Source: Rotaria sordida (lineage: Eukaryota; Rotifera; Eurotatoria; Philodinida; Philodinidae). From it: a stretch of DNA of 64,000 bases. A program made the position numbers and the translations under genes. Shown one piece after another: positions 39,989 through 51,778 of the stretch. The DNA lies in NCBI GenBank assembly GCA_905250125.1, contig CAJNOL010000280.1, positions 1 to 64,000 of the forward strand. The letters are read 5' to 3'. The stretch's first letter is position 1. Each line of letters begins with the position of its first letter. The notes beneath the pieces are model-generated. The model saw only the letters and a program-made list of their open reading frames with translations. It was not told the origin of the DNA and made no database searches.

Positions 39989-40917
39989 CCGAGGGCCGTT
40001 CAAAATGTATTCGGACTGATTTTATTCGAAGACAATAAGAAGCGCTGCTGTGTTTATATTATTATCTGTGTGTAGTTCATAGACTCCTCCATTCATAGAC
40101 ATGATAAACTCTGTTGAATTAAATGTATATATAAAAATACAGAAATACATTTGAGACCACTGTTCATGTACTGAGTAAAGACTAAAAATTTGAGCAAAGT
40201 TTTATATTCTGTAAGTCTAGTTTCCATCCAATATTTATGAATATATGGTGACAGTTTACAGTAGTAATGCTGTATCACATACTACGATGTTTGAATGGAC
40301 TCGTCGTTTTAAAGGCGAATAACCAACTATCAATCGTAGTTTTAGATATGGTCGATACATCGTTAACATTATGTCGGAGAATGTCCTATTTCCTTGAACT
40401 GATTTTAGTCATATATAATTGATCAGTAAAATGTTGTGTACTGTACATTTGAAATGTGAACAGTGTCCACTGTTTACTTAGGTACGATTCAACTATATTC
40501 GATTATCAGGCTTCTACAAATTTTAATAGTTATGTTATTCATATCTAGATTATTATCAATTTATAGTAATTCGTCTTTAAAACAACGATTCTACTCAGAA
40601 GCTGCTGTAAGCAATAGAGAATCGATCGCTATAAACTACCACTGTACCTTCATAAATATTAAATGAATCATGACCTTATACAACAAGAAATTTAATCACT
40701 AAGTGATGCTCAAAATCTTGATTTTTCTGTCAGTATATAAATAGTGATCTCAAATGTATTTCTATATTTTAATATATTTATTTAATTCAACAGAGCTTAT
40801 CATGTCTATGGATAGAGGACTCTATGAACTACACACAGGTAGTGATACAAATACAGCAGCGCTTCTTATTGTTTTTAAATAAAATCAGTCCAGATCCTTT
40901 TTGAACGCACTACGTAT
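39989..40917 (+). mobile_element. Degenerate mariner-like transposon with about 170-bp terminal inverted repeats
   Basis: Inverted arms 39995-40165 and 40739-40912 are about 85-90% identical by eye (GTTCAAAA, GGACTGATTTTATT, AACAATAAGAAGCGCTGCTG, TGTGTGTAGTTCATAGA). Between them, on plus, the frame around 40235-40320 reads MVTVYSSNAVSHTTMFEWTR then RFKGE and a TAA. This fits the mariner transposase helix-turn-helix region (IHE-M--VYG---ap--stv--W--rFk-G). No catalytic DDD/DDE region remains. Inactive, deleted copy. It directly abuts the 39455-39988 foldback. Confidence 0.7.
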
Positions 40918-41020
40918 CTACTTAGTAATCTCAAAACTGAAATTTGCGTTCAATTATTGAAGAACTTTTCAGATATTCACCTATTAAATTATTGTTTTCA
41001 TAGAGCTCACAGCAAGACCG

Positions 41021-41135
41021 ATGTGTGGATGTGGAGTATGGCTGTAGACGTAGGCGTGGATGCGGGTATAGCTGTGGCTGTGGAAGTGGGAGTGAATATT
41101 CTATTATCTCACAACCGTCCACATCCATACCCGCA
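41021..41135. repeat. GTGTGG hairpin 2
   Basis: G-rich arm 41021-41095 (GATGTGTGGATGTGGAGTAT and GTGG-rich continuation), short AT loop, C-rich arm 41109-41135 (CACAACCGTCCACATCCATA). More diverged than copy 1. Confidence 0.6.
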
Positions 41136-42355
41136 AAATTTCGAAAATCAAGAATTTCATTGTCCAAAAACGAGGATATGGTGTGGCCCTAGCTGTAAGA
41201 TGGAGGCGTCAATGTTGACTTCACAGTTTCTGACACCCACATCCAGGGAAAATCCGTCCAAGGAGGATTTCTCCAAGAGAATACGCCTTCTAGCTCACAT
41301 ATGTCTGAACGAGCAATTGTCCACGCGAAACTGTCCGACTTGTGCACTCGCATCCTCCAGATATTTGACAATATCAATTTACATGTACACTAATTATAAA
41401 TAAAGATATTTGAAAAAAACGGATATGCAAAGAGATCATTGTAATCATAAAAAGGGATTGCGCAAGTTCAATCAGTAAGAAGTTCAATAGATATGATCGA
41501 ATAGGTACCCCTTAGTTACCTTTTCCATCAATTAATATGATCACATTAGGTCATCACTAATGTTCACAGTATAACCTTCAAAATTTTTCAAATACCCAGC
41601 AGTTTGATGTTTAAAAAAGAATTATAAATATATCTAGGATTCAAACGTGCTTCGCAAATTCCACGGATTTAGCCATGTTTTCATTATAGCGAACACTTCA
41701 TTATAAATTGATCACAAATAGATTCGATTAAGAAATCCTTTATTCATAAAAAAAGATTCAACTCTATTATATACAACTATAAAGTTTTCGGATGACGGCG
41801 AATATATTATTCAGTTTAGCTAAACAAAATTTCTTGAATCAAGTACGTTTTAAGGTTGCTTCAGGCGAAAGATAAAGTTCGCCGAGCTACATCTGGCTCA
41901 CTGTATTCTTTAGTTGACTCAGTCAATGGGGCAAATTGTTATTGAAACAAGACTCAAATCGTCTGCTAAGTTACCTGACAAGTATTTTTTTAGTTAAAAG
42001 ATATAAAATACACTTGAAAACAAGTGTGGTTTCATTTAGAAAAGTATACTTCGGATATTGTGTTGTTATGTACAAAAGGTAAAACTGTATATATATATCA
42101 AAAGTAGCAGATGTTCGATACAGGACATCTTTTGATTTTTGAATACTTAGATGCTGTGCAAGTATTTGAAAACTTAGTTCAGTTGAGCGGGTTCTGCTGT
42201 TTTTTGTTTTTGTATGAATATATTTCCGGTAGCTAGAGAAAATATGTAGACATTTAGAGAATTGAGATAGGTAGTTAATGCTTTTTTATTTATTAGTTGA
42301 TTATATTTGACGTATGATTGATCCTTATAGTAGTTCCACATCGGTCAGGCGGAGC
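41136..42355. other. Intergenic, no gene seen
   Basis: AT-rich; short frames at 40957-41403 and 41189-41377 are driven by the hairpin sequence and lack domains. The 3' flank of the CRIB-motif gene lies at the right edge. Confidence 0.4.
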
Positions 42356-45300
42356 TTATATTCGGATTGAATCGGTGATGCTATATGATTAAAAATAATA
42401 ATTTTTTGGTTTTTTTTCTTGAAGAAAATATAATACACTTACGATGATCGTTGAATCGGTGGTGAAGAAGTCGGTGGAGCTTGTGCTACCGCATGTGTAT
42501 TACGAGATACACGATTACTTGGTTTTGGTAGAATAGTAGGAGTTGGTTGTGGATTACGACCAATAGATGGATTAAATGTCCCTTGAAATGATTGAGAACG
42601 ACTGCCATTCGGTGGATTATGAGCCGGTAACTCAGCAGATGCTTGCCGATGTGGAGCACGAGCACCATCATTTTGACCTAAGCTTCGATAACTACGTGAA
42701 TGAATTTCTGGTGAACTACTTGAAATTTTTTGTTGTTGTTGTTGTTGTTGTTCTTGATTATTAACATCATCCACAGATGCTGCTGGTTCTAAAAAGGAAT
42801 CATCAATTTTAGTTTTCTAAAAGAAATAAATATAAATAATATTTACTCGCTAAAACTTTATGTAAACCGTCATCTGTATTTACAAGTTCTCGAGTATATA
42901 ATTTATTTTCTGCTGATAGATTCATGCTAGTTAGTAATTTTCCAAATTTTTGGTATGTTGCATCATTATTAAAAAAACACTACAATAAAAAAAATCAGTT
43001 ATAAGGGATTAGAGAACATCAATTTAACATACATCTTTGGTACCAACATGATTAACATGAACCAATCTGAGAAGAATAATTTATGAATTATTTCAAAGAA
43101 AATTTTATTTAACATACGTAGATCGAATTGGTGCCGATATATCTAGTCGATCAAGTTTCTTTTTATTGTATCCAATGGTTGAAGAACCTCGATTTGTTGT
43201 TGCTTTTGATTCTATATCGAACAACAACATAATCATATAAAACTAATTAGTACAAAAAACAAAATTTATTTTGCTCACTTTTTCGAGAATTAACAGTAGT
43301 TGCCGCTACTGATAGACGGGTGAGAGTATGGGCGTTGTTATAAGCAAAGCCTTAATCTACATCTACACACACACTCCCATCGAATTGCGACCTTCTGCGG
43401 TCTTTAAGATATGCCTTTTGACACCGCATGTGTAGGTGTGTAGGTACGAGGAGTGAGTACTTCTATTCTTGATCTACATCCATACCTACACCCTGGTTAC
43501 ACGCAAGGGAAGATACATGATGAATAGAAAAAAAGAATCATTAGATCCTCGAAAAGAGATTTAGCTAACACATTGACCATTCTATAAATCAATTCATTAT
43601 ACATTATCTTAAAATCATGCATACAAGTCATCTTTCTAATCAATATTCAGTTGCAACAAAACGGATACAATATAGAATATAAAGTAACGAGAAAAAGATT
43701 TGTATTCAAGAAATGTATACTCAAATTATCTGCATTGCACAGATTTTTTTCTGTGGTTTTTTCTCAAAGAAAATTAATGAAATCTTTGATTTTCATAAAA
43801 GATACATAGCATTCCTTAAAATGTCATGTAGATGCTCGAGAAATTTCTATTTCGAAAAGTATTCAAAGGAATAAATTTTGAATGGAATGAAAAAAGCCAA
43901 AACACAAAAAAAAGACATTAGTGAATGTATACAATTCCAGATATGACTTCTCTCTTCTTATAATTAAGATTAACTCTTGTTCAAATATACATTGAATAGT
44001 ATTGGATTCAGTTTTCAAATAAAATAAAACATTTAAAAAAGTAAATCAAACGATATTTGATGGGCTCCTTTTTACTTTCTTATTTTAAGTTTATACGGAT
44101 TTAAATTGCCCGCCCTATATATGCTCATGTTATCACTAAAGTCTTGATGGAAAAACATTAAAGACTGTGCTAAAGTTGATTGACTCCAATTCAAAAGGAT
44201 AAACTATACACAATTTTACATGTAGCGGGTGAACGTAGCTTATTTTAACTGAGACATCACTCAGGAGACAATATGATAGTGTTCTGCGAGAACAACTTTT
44301 CTCAATTCCTATTACTGTAATGCTTTCAGAATTTCAAGGACAATTTCATTTTTCGTATTTGCGAAAGACTACAACGTGAGATAACCTTAAGGGAGGGCTC
44401 CCCTCTCAGCAAATCTATTTTTTCGAAGAAAACTCGAAGTTGAGATTTTATCATAGGAAGATGCGCCGAAGCCTACTCTTTCAGAAAATATATGCCTTTT
44501 TTCCAAAAAGGCCAGGTTTTCATAAACTTACCAAAGGAGATTGGGGACCTACTATCATGTTTTTCGAGACATTTTCGGAAGTCTTTCAAAAACGGGAAAA
44601 CGTTGCTTTTCTATTTTAATACATTGTATTAAAAAAATATATATATATATATACCAGAAGACGCAGCGTGAAAAGCTCTACAATTTGTATAATGCTACTT
44701 ATTTTATAGTTGCACTGTTTGTTTTAAAAATCGACAAAATTCTGAAATATGCTATTTTCATATGTTGTTTTTTGAGCCTGAATAAAAAAATCCATTTCTA
44801 AATTTGTTTTTCGTTTTTCTCAAAATCAATTTTTTCGAGTTTACCATTTATGCGGGGAAGGATTTCTTAATAATGACTCAATAGAGAAGGGATAGTTTGT
44901 TTTTTGTTGAATAGAGGACAGTTAGGGCTAAATCTTCACCAGCTCCGATTTTTGAATTTCTCTTTTGCTGAAATAAAAAACTCAGATATTTCATATTTAT
45001 TAGCACTTTGAATTTGAACATTTTTCGAAAAAGTATTTTTAAAAATCAAACAAAGGAAAATTCAAAAATCGGAGTCTGTGAGGATCTAGCCCTAAGGTCA
45101 CTCTACAATTTAAAAACCACCCCGACATGATTAGCTAGTAACCCTATATATATTTTAATAAAATAAATCGATTATTGTTTATACGTCGAAGTCATCAACA
45201 TTAAGTTAAGAAACTTATTCTCTTCATCGATTGAACACACGAAAAGAAAAAAGACACATACTAGCACATCAACAACATCGATAAAAAATGAAATCATTCA

Positions 45301-47084
45301 AGGTGAGAAGATAACAACAATGGTATATTGCGAGATAAACTGAGTAATAGTCCTTTCGAGGATAATAATGACAAAGAAGATAATAGTTGTGATCATTGAA
45401 TTACAACCTAATGACTAGTGAATGAACTTGTCTAATTTTCGTTAAGGGACCTCTTCAGTGAAGAACTCCAATAATGAAAATCGATTAAAATTTTAAAATC
45501 CTATAGACATAATCGAAATTGATAACCAAACTATTATGCAACAAAATCAAAGTTAATAATCGATTATAATTTGAATTTTGCTTCACAACAGTCATGGTGA
45601 GAATTCTCATATAATTGACTTCAGCTCGGTTTTGATCGGTTTTTTATAGGATGTTGGTGAAGAGAAGATCTACACTCACACTCTCAAGTCATTGAAGAAC
45701 TCAAAAGTATATCTCTAGGATACACAAGTATTATTATTTGTCCACATAGTTTCAAAGATTATTCATAAAACTTCCGAGAATTAAAACTAATTTTAAGAAT
45801 CTTTACATTAGACAACTCAGGCAACATGTTCATACGTTTACCTCAAAAATCAGTTTTTTGATGAAAATCGAGTTTTCTGAGGAAGAAGCCATTAATAGAA
45901 ATTTATTAACTGCTAAATGGTGGAAAACTCTTGGGAAGGATGTCGAAATCTATTTCTCAACAATGTAACATCGAATTGATTTCGAAATTTTTTGTTTCGA
46001 AGAGCAAAGTTTGAAGAATATATATATATATATATAAGACAAAACAATAAAACAAAACAATTTTCAGAAACGACCATTTTTAATATCGTTCCCATTTTCG
46101 AAATCTTTGCCGGAGTACTTGCTCCTCATTTCCACAGTAAACTGAACGGAAAAAAACGGAAAAAAAAATCATTTCTACAGGACATTGCAATGTAAACCAT
46201 TGATTTAAGTATGTTGATTTCTCATCATATACTGTTCTGTTCTAATCTCTTTCGTTGCGCAATCCAAAATGTTAGTCGAAGTAATAGCATTCTTTCTGTT
46301 GACATACTTCAAGAAACATAAAATGGTACCTAATATGGTGTCTTCGAGAGAATGAATGGAAAGTAAACATCTTTTTCATCATCGCATTATAATAGAATGA
46401 CGGCAAAATCATACTTTTCTGATTTTTACTCGGTCTGCGATCAGATTATAAGTTTCTAGGAGCACTTTCAATCAATAATGCGAAAATTCAACACATCGAG
46501 CCGAAACTCGAATCGCGATAATGTTAAAACACAACATTTCTTGTCATAAGACAGAATTTTTGCATTCTGTATATTTCAAAAAATCTTCATGTACTTTCGC
46601 TGAGACATTATGGTAAAAAAATAAAAAGAGAATAAAAATCGCGTAACTCCATCAGCATCAACTTTGGAGAAACCCAATGACTCACAGATTTCTTCTACGT
46701 GCTATGTGTGTCTAAGAAGTGACAAGGATTCTATTCACATAATTCACACCATTACTTATCAGACTCACTTTCAAGGCGATAACCAACAGTGTCCTACCTT
46801 TAGATGCTGAAGCATTGATTTCAAAGGCGGATGGCTACAAATATAAGACATTAACAGATATCTTTTTTCTAGAGTGATTATTAGCTGACATGTTCATAAA
46901 TGGAGCTAACTACAGTGTTTACAGGACTGGAGACAGCTCCTGCATCAGTATCGTCCTATAAATAGAAGGAGATAAGTGTAAGTAGAAAAAGAACACTAAG
47001 AAATTGTTTGAGTTACTTGAATTCTACTGTAATGTGTCTCTTTTTTTGCTTTGGTTGGGGCAACAACAGTTGTTGTCGAAGCAT
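42356..47084 (-). CDS. CRIB-motif protein (putative Cdc42/Rac effector), 5' incomplete
   Basis: Exons (minus) that chain with matching phase: 47017-47084, 46914-46955, 46798-46834, 43279-43308, 43118-43211, 43033-43066, 42847-42979, 42443-42788, 42356-42380 (stop TAA). Across two junctions the protein reads KKKLDRLDISAPIRS then TLVHVNHVG, which fits the CRIB pattern I-S-x-P-x(6)-H-x(2)-H-V-G used to bind GTP-loaded Cdc42/Rac; the spacing is like ACK-type CRIBs. A basic KKSK stretch precedes it, as in WASP. After it come about 40 unassigned residues, a polyglutamine run (42730-42753, CAA repeats), then a disordered Ser/Pro-rich tail with PPTSSPPIQRSS. No WH1, kinase or VCA domain is visible. 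The 5' exon before 47084 is unresolved (an open stretch with a GTAAGC donor lies at about 47180-47270). One intron is 3.5 kb. It may share a transcript with the caspase-like exons upstream. Confidence 0.55.
42730..42753 (-). repeat. (CAA)n polyglutamine-coding repeat
   Basis: GTT repeats on plus, giving seven consecutive glutamines in the CRIB-motif protein. Confidence 0.85.
43315..43495. repeat. GTGTGG hairpins 3 and 4 in a CRIB-gene intron
   Basis: Two imperfect hairpins: G-rich 43315-43335 facing C-rich 43357-43382 (CATCTACACACACACTCCCA), and G-rich 43426-43463 (CGCATGTGTAGGTGTGTAGG) facing C-rich 43475-43495 (CATCCATACCTACACC). On minus, the left edge supplies the pyrimidine-rich tract and AG immediately before the exon at 43279-43308. 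Confidence 0.55.
44900..45125. repeat. Foldback element in the 3.5 kb CRIB-gene intron
   Basis: AGGGCTAAATCTTCACCAGC then TCCGATTTTTGAATTT (from 44928) pairs with the reverse complement of 45055-45097 (about 43 bases, about 85% by eye), with weaker matching outside. The surrounding intron 43309-46797 also holds GC-mixed repeat-like sequence at 44380-44530 related to 58480-58600; no other exon was found in it. Confidence 0.55.
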
Positions 47085-48065
47085 CTGCAATACAAGACAA
47101 TTATTCATTTTTTAGTAGCTTTTTTTGTGCCTTTTTGTTTTAATAAAATTCAACACACTTTAACTATTTGGTAGCTTACTCGAAGTTGAGATGGGTGTCA
47201 CCAGTAACAACAGAAGTAATGGAGGTTTCGTTAAGAGCAAGGGTGCCAGATCTTCTCTTCGTCCTCATTCTTGACTAGTCTCACGCCCATATCCTTTTTT
47301 TTGTAGATGCCCATTGGGTTACACTATGCGTATTTAGGTATGAAATGATGCTCAATTTGAGAGACGAGATGGTTTTGAATACATATGTACCGGTATATTA
47401 ATAATAGAGTAAAAGAAATTTATGACTCTAGAGCTGCCAACATCGATAAATTAGTGTTTAGATAAGGTATTTGTCACAGCGACAAAAGATGTCTAGTTAA
47501 TGATCTAGTGATATACAGAAATCTGAAAAGTGAAATTTCGACAAATTCAACGGATCTTTCTTCGAAATAGATCGATGGGATGACATCTGCACTAAAACAT
47601 TCCTTATGGCATTCTTCAAAAAGAAATATTTTGAACTCATTGAAAGAGGATAAACAATTCAAATACTGGTCGTTATAAAAAGTACTTATCGTCCTTTTGT
47701 TGTTTCTTGAAATCTTTTTAGTTGACAATATCCACCATCAGAGTCTACATTTGAGTGCCTTCCATAATACATTGAGAAGTGTTTAATCTCCTGTGATTTA
47801 TGCAAAATGAACAATCGTTACGACTTAGAAAAGTTTCTTCAATCTAGAGTAAGCAATAGCACATTTCTATGCGTGCTTGAAAACAAAGATCGATTCATCA
47901 TGAAAATATAGTATTTGTACGGAAGATAGTAAGTTCACTAAAGTCTGCCAAATGACACTGTGTGTTTTTGGCTCAAAAGTGATTTTGTTTATCATAACAG
48001 CGACTGTCAGATTTCAGGCGATACGTCAAAACCTACAACTAGTAATTGTGTTTGACATATATTAC

Positions 48066-48871
48066 CTTGATCAATACTCGTTACTTCGTTTAAATAGATG
48101 TGTCCACGTCGTAATAGTCCATTCATGCCTAATGGCTTCTGCTTACGATTACTTTCCTGAAAAACATCGGCTGCTACGCCTTGAAAAATTTGAACGATAT
48201 CTTCATTTGGATTGGCAATATGCTTCAGCAAGTGTTTCGTGAATAAACCGTTTCGATCTGTTTCCAAACCGTCACTAGCTGTTTGATTGGCAGCACAAGC
48301 AAACTGAACAAACGTGCCAGCTGGTGGATCAATCATATGGAGACCTCTTCCCATATCGCCTTAAAAAACAATTCATTATTGTTCTTACATTCTGTGGTTT
48401 GAGATCATAGTTACCTTTTGTTTTTGCTGCCTTTTTTGGCCAATATTGGCGACAACAATCCAAAATGAAGATGGTGACGTACGACGAATTTCTACTTGCC
48501 AATCGCTCAAGTGTTTTCTCGACTTCAAAAGCATAATCTTCCACATCTTCGTCAGTTTCAATTTTATCATCATCGATGGGCATCAAATAGTTTCTACCAT
48601 TGACTTGGTAGCCATGACCAGAAAAGTAGACCATGACTAAGTCACCATCAACAATCGTATTTCTAAAATCGCGAATGACTGCAACTGTTTCTTCATTAGT
48701 CAGATCGTGACATGTTGTTACTGTGAAACTAATTGTCTTGAGTAATTCACTAAGATCATGAGCATCATTGATGCAGTGACGAAGTTTACTCTCTAATCGA
48801 CTGTAGTTATTATTGCCGATGATAAGTGCTCGCTTACGACAAGAATATGAACCAGCATTAGAAGTAGCCAT
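48066..48871 (-). CDS. Caspase-like cysteine peptidase domain (C14 / metacaspase-like)
   Basis: Exons 48415-48871 and 48066-48359 (phase 1), about 250 residues before the last donor. Starts MATSNAGSYS; then KRALIIGNNNYS (beta-1), ending HCINDAHDLSELL, which is the typical p20 opening. The catalytic His is H86 in VYFSGHGYQ; the nucleophile is C140 in FILDCCR. The second exon supplies the p10-like part: PPAGTFVQFACAANQTASDG, NGLFTKHLL and RGHIYL. All core elements of a complete peptidase C14 domain are present, so activity is plausible. Exon 2 ends with a GT donor in phase 1; read-through would add a short tail with a stop at 48007. So the C-terminus is either that or further exons, possibly those of the CRIB-motif gene. 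An AG just before the start (about 48877) suggests a 5'UTR intron. Such single-domain C14 proteins are expanded in bdelloids (established knowledge, recalled). Confidence 0.8.
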
Positions 48872-51221
48872 TGCTTTCTGTGATCTAAGGAAGAAAGAAA
48901 GGACAAAAATAGTATGCTTAAACACTTGTCTATGTATTTCAAAAGCTGATGGTAATTTCAAAGTATCTGATAAATCTTGTGAGAGATAAAAAGATGTCAT
49001 CATTTTTTTTGTCATTATTTACGACTAATGACTTTTTCGATGAAGACTTGTTCAACTTCAAGTCTGAAAATCTTATCTATGATGAAAAGTTTCAAGAATC
49101 TTCACTAGAGTCAGTGACCAAAAAAATGTATCTCATGAAACTGTTCATCCTGCAAAACAGAGAGTAATCACTGAGATATGGGAAGAAATATTTAAATGTT
49201 CGGAATGAAGTCTTTAAATTATACTCTCTGAGAAGAGGAGCAAACTAAATGACGCACAGAAGAGTTTCCGGCTCGAGCGTTGGGCGCTTTGGGCCGATCT
49301 ACGCATTGGTAGGAAGAGGAAGGAATGCGCAAGTGTAGAGAACCGCCTTAGCTTCAACCTCACAAATCCACATACAGATCCATGCACCCCACTAATACTC
49401 TCAAAACTAGCCGGATATCAAGTCGAAATCTAGATGAGGTTGAACCTAAATTGTTGTACTATAGACAAGGCATGAGCCTCATGTGACTCCATTGACTGTG
49501 CCTACTATGATCTCGGCCCAAATTTATGCTCTGAGTGATCAGTTTCAAGATACTCATTTTTTTTACGTTCGATTTATATCATTTTGAGTGGCGGTTTTGT
49601 AGTCGTTATCCTAAACATTTGTTGAAAAAATCGAACATGATTGGACACATGTGCGTAAGTCAATACAAGAGAACTTCAATAACATTTTTCTCCGACGCAA
49701 ACTTACAGTTTTGTGGTTGCAGCTGCACAGTAATTATTGTCACCTGTATGTTGCAGAACACTTGAAAGAAAAGAGAAAACAAAAGTCCAAGTTCTTTTTT
49801 TTATCAGTTAAGATTTTTTTTGAGATAATAGATTCATCGAAAGGAAGGAAGGCATGTAAGCAAAAGACAAAGATTTGTTTTGTCATAAAACACTTGAAAA
49901 TGTAACAGTACACGCTTTATTTGATATTGTTTGCTTTTTTCTTTCGTGAGGCACGACACTATATAATTGTTGCATTACGGAGCAAGTAAAGCGGAGCTCT
50001 ATTATCAGCCTTACCATCAGAATACTGCAGTCACGTTAAAATTTCTATTTCGCATCACCGATTATAGCAGACTTCTTGGTTTTCAAACACCGCTGCAGAC
50101 TCAGTACCAATAATCGTGACATACTGCTCTTGAAATTATGTGATGGGGCATGTACCAAAAACAATAATGATATCGAGTATCAGTATTGACAGTATGGATA
50201 TGATTGAAATTAAAGTACGGATAAGTATCTATATAGATGTATCGATATTGATTCGTTGGTCATGACTAATATTTTTTCATTTTTTTTTCTATATATTATT
50301 ATCATGAATACTTGAGATATTGCTAACTATTTCAATAAAACTTTAAAAATACCAAAACAAATGACAATTATCTATTTCACGTGCAAATTCATAACAGTAA
50401 AGATTTAGACGTGTGAGCGCATGAGTGTTTGTTTTACTCACCCTCTCATACTCATATTCCATACTCGTGGCATTAAACTTCCATCGTCAAAAATTTTGTT
50501 TTTCTGTCAGCGGAACGGAACGAATTGTCATGTGGCAGGAAATTCCATCAAAGATACTTATCTGTGGAAAATTGAGCCTACAAGAGCCGAAAGATAGAGG
50601 TAAAAGAATATTCTTTTAAGGATTATCCTCAACATACACGACCAGTGAACTTCTGTTAAGCTTACATCGAAACAACGTCTCTGTATTCGTGAGTTGACGC
50701 GTACAGCAATTTCTTCAACTGAAGTTCTACCAAACATAAACATTCTTGTTCTGTTCGATACAAAAGCTCACTCTGATAAAATTCTTAGGCTTTTTACGAT
50801 GAAAAGTTCTCCATTGTACCGAGTGATTAAAATTGAATGATGTCGATGAACTAGGTTGATATAGCGATGAAACACGCGACTTATAACAGTGCATACTATA
50901 TAGCTTTAGTTGTATAAATATTTGACTTTGTTCAAGCTCATATTTTTCAAGTTGGTATATAGTAGAGAAAATATATCTCGTTGGATAATAGAATACAGTG
51001 TCTTTACGAGGTGACTACAGTTCGGGGAAGAGGATGCTAAAACAAACGCTAAACAGATTGACAGAATGGAAAATTTTTCTCTGATCTCTTTTGGAAAAAA
51101 CCGAAATGACTCCAATACTTGGAGGAAATGACAATAACCCCTCACCCTCCGCATTGATGGTGTAATGAAAAGAAACGTTTTTACAGTAATTGTAATAGAA
51201 GGTTCTTTTAGATATAGAACA
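48872..51221. other. Intergenic stretch with repeat-like GC-richer patches
   Basis: No supported gene. 49255-49445 is GC-richer with GTG/CAC-rich patches (CACAAATCCACATACAGATC) and resembles a worn hairpin arm. 50408-50466 has a TGTGAGCGCATGAGTG/CACCCTCTCATACTCA inverted pair. Open frames at 49535-49905 and 50425-50743 have no recognisable domain. Confidence 0.4.
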
Positions 51222-51778
51222 ATGTCTATTCCAATCGATATTTCGACAATTATTGGACTCATTGGACACTGCCTCGAGAAAGCAGAGATGGTTCTATCAA
51301 ACAGAAAAGTTTCTGGAGATTTGGCCGATGATTTAGCTATTGTTCTTGAAATACTATCCAGCCTCGATTCTGCTTCAAAGTCAAAAGCAGAAAAGTATAA
51401 ATTAAGCCGTGTACTAACCAAACTTTATCGCATTTCAAGTCGTACATTTACACTGTTTAAAAGATGTGAAAGTGGACAGATCAGGGTTAGAATTCGAAAT
51501 TTTGTATCATCGACTACAATTAAAGAAGAATTGCAGAAATTAAGAACAGAAATACCCGTCGTGATTGCCATGCTTTGTTTAGTATTTCACATTAAACAAA
51601 CAGTGCGTAGTGCTCTTTTTCACTATTAAACTTCACTATTCTTGTATGATTCTATTTGTAGGATGCACTCAGTAGAGGTGGCACAGCGATACCTCAAGTG
51701 GATGAAAGCGTATTCGATAACAACGACGAAGAAGACATTAAGTCTATCGAAGAATACTATGTAGATGATGAAAATTGA
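51222..51778 (+). CDS. Small four-helix-bundle protein, MLKL/HeLo N-terminal-like
   Basis: Two exons, 51222-51602 and 51662-51778, phase 0, 165 residues. A longer in-frame start upstream (51165, GTA-region ATG) is possible, but the ATG at 51222 begins a regular helix. Four amphipathic helices are predicted by eye: about 7-27 (STIIGLIGHCLEKAEMVLSN), 31-51 (DLADDLAIVLEILSSL), 55-85 (ending SRTFTLFKRCE) and 88-126 (RIRNFVSSTTIKEELQKLRT, then a hydrophobic VVIAMLCLVFHI end). The order, spacing and the conserved-looking Lys/Arg-rich link before helix 4 resemble the N-terminal bundle of MLKL and related HeLo/RPW8 domains, which oligomerise and permeabilise membranes. The acidic C-tail (DNNDEEDIKSIEEYYVDDEN) is unlike MLKL; no kinase domain follows. 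Its neighbour 2.3 kb away, divergently oriented, is the caspase-like gene. Family call is tentative; gene model is firm. Confidence 0.6.

Noticed and set aside
38594-43495. CRISPR array
   Set aside because: The repeated GTG-rich units have no constant repeat/spacer periodicity and the genome is eukaryotic.
44541-45200. Exons in the 3.5 kb CRIB-gene intron
   Set aside because: Only foldback and dispersed-repeat sequence was found; frames are short and lack junctions that keep phase.
48949-49167. Upstream in-frame extension of the caspase-like protein and overlapping plus frame
   Set aside because: The region before 48871 has a TTAG/CACAG acceptor and non-coding composition, more likely 5'UTR or intron.
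50906-51421. 171-codon frame on minus
   Set aside because: It is antisense to the first exon of the two-exon gene at 51222-51778, whose phases and acceptor support the plus strand.
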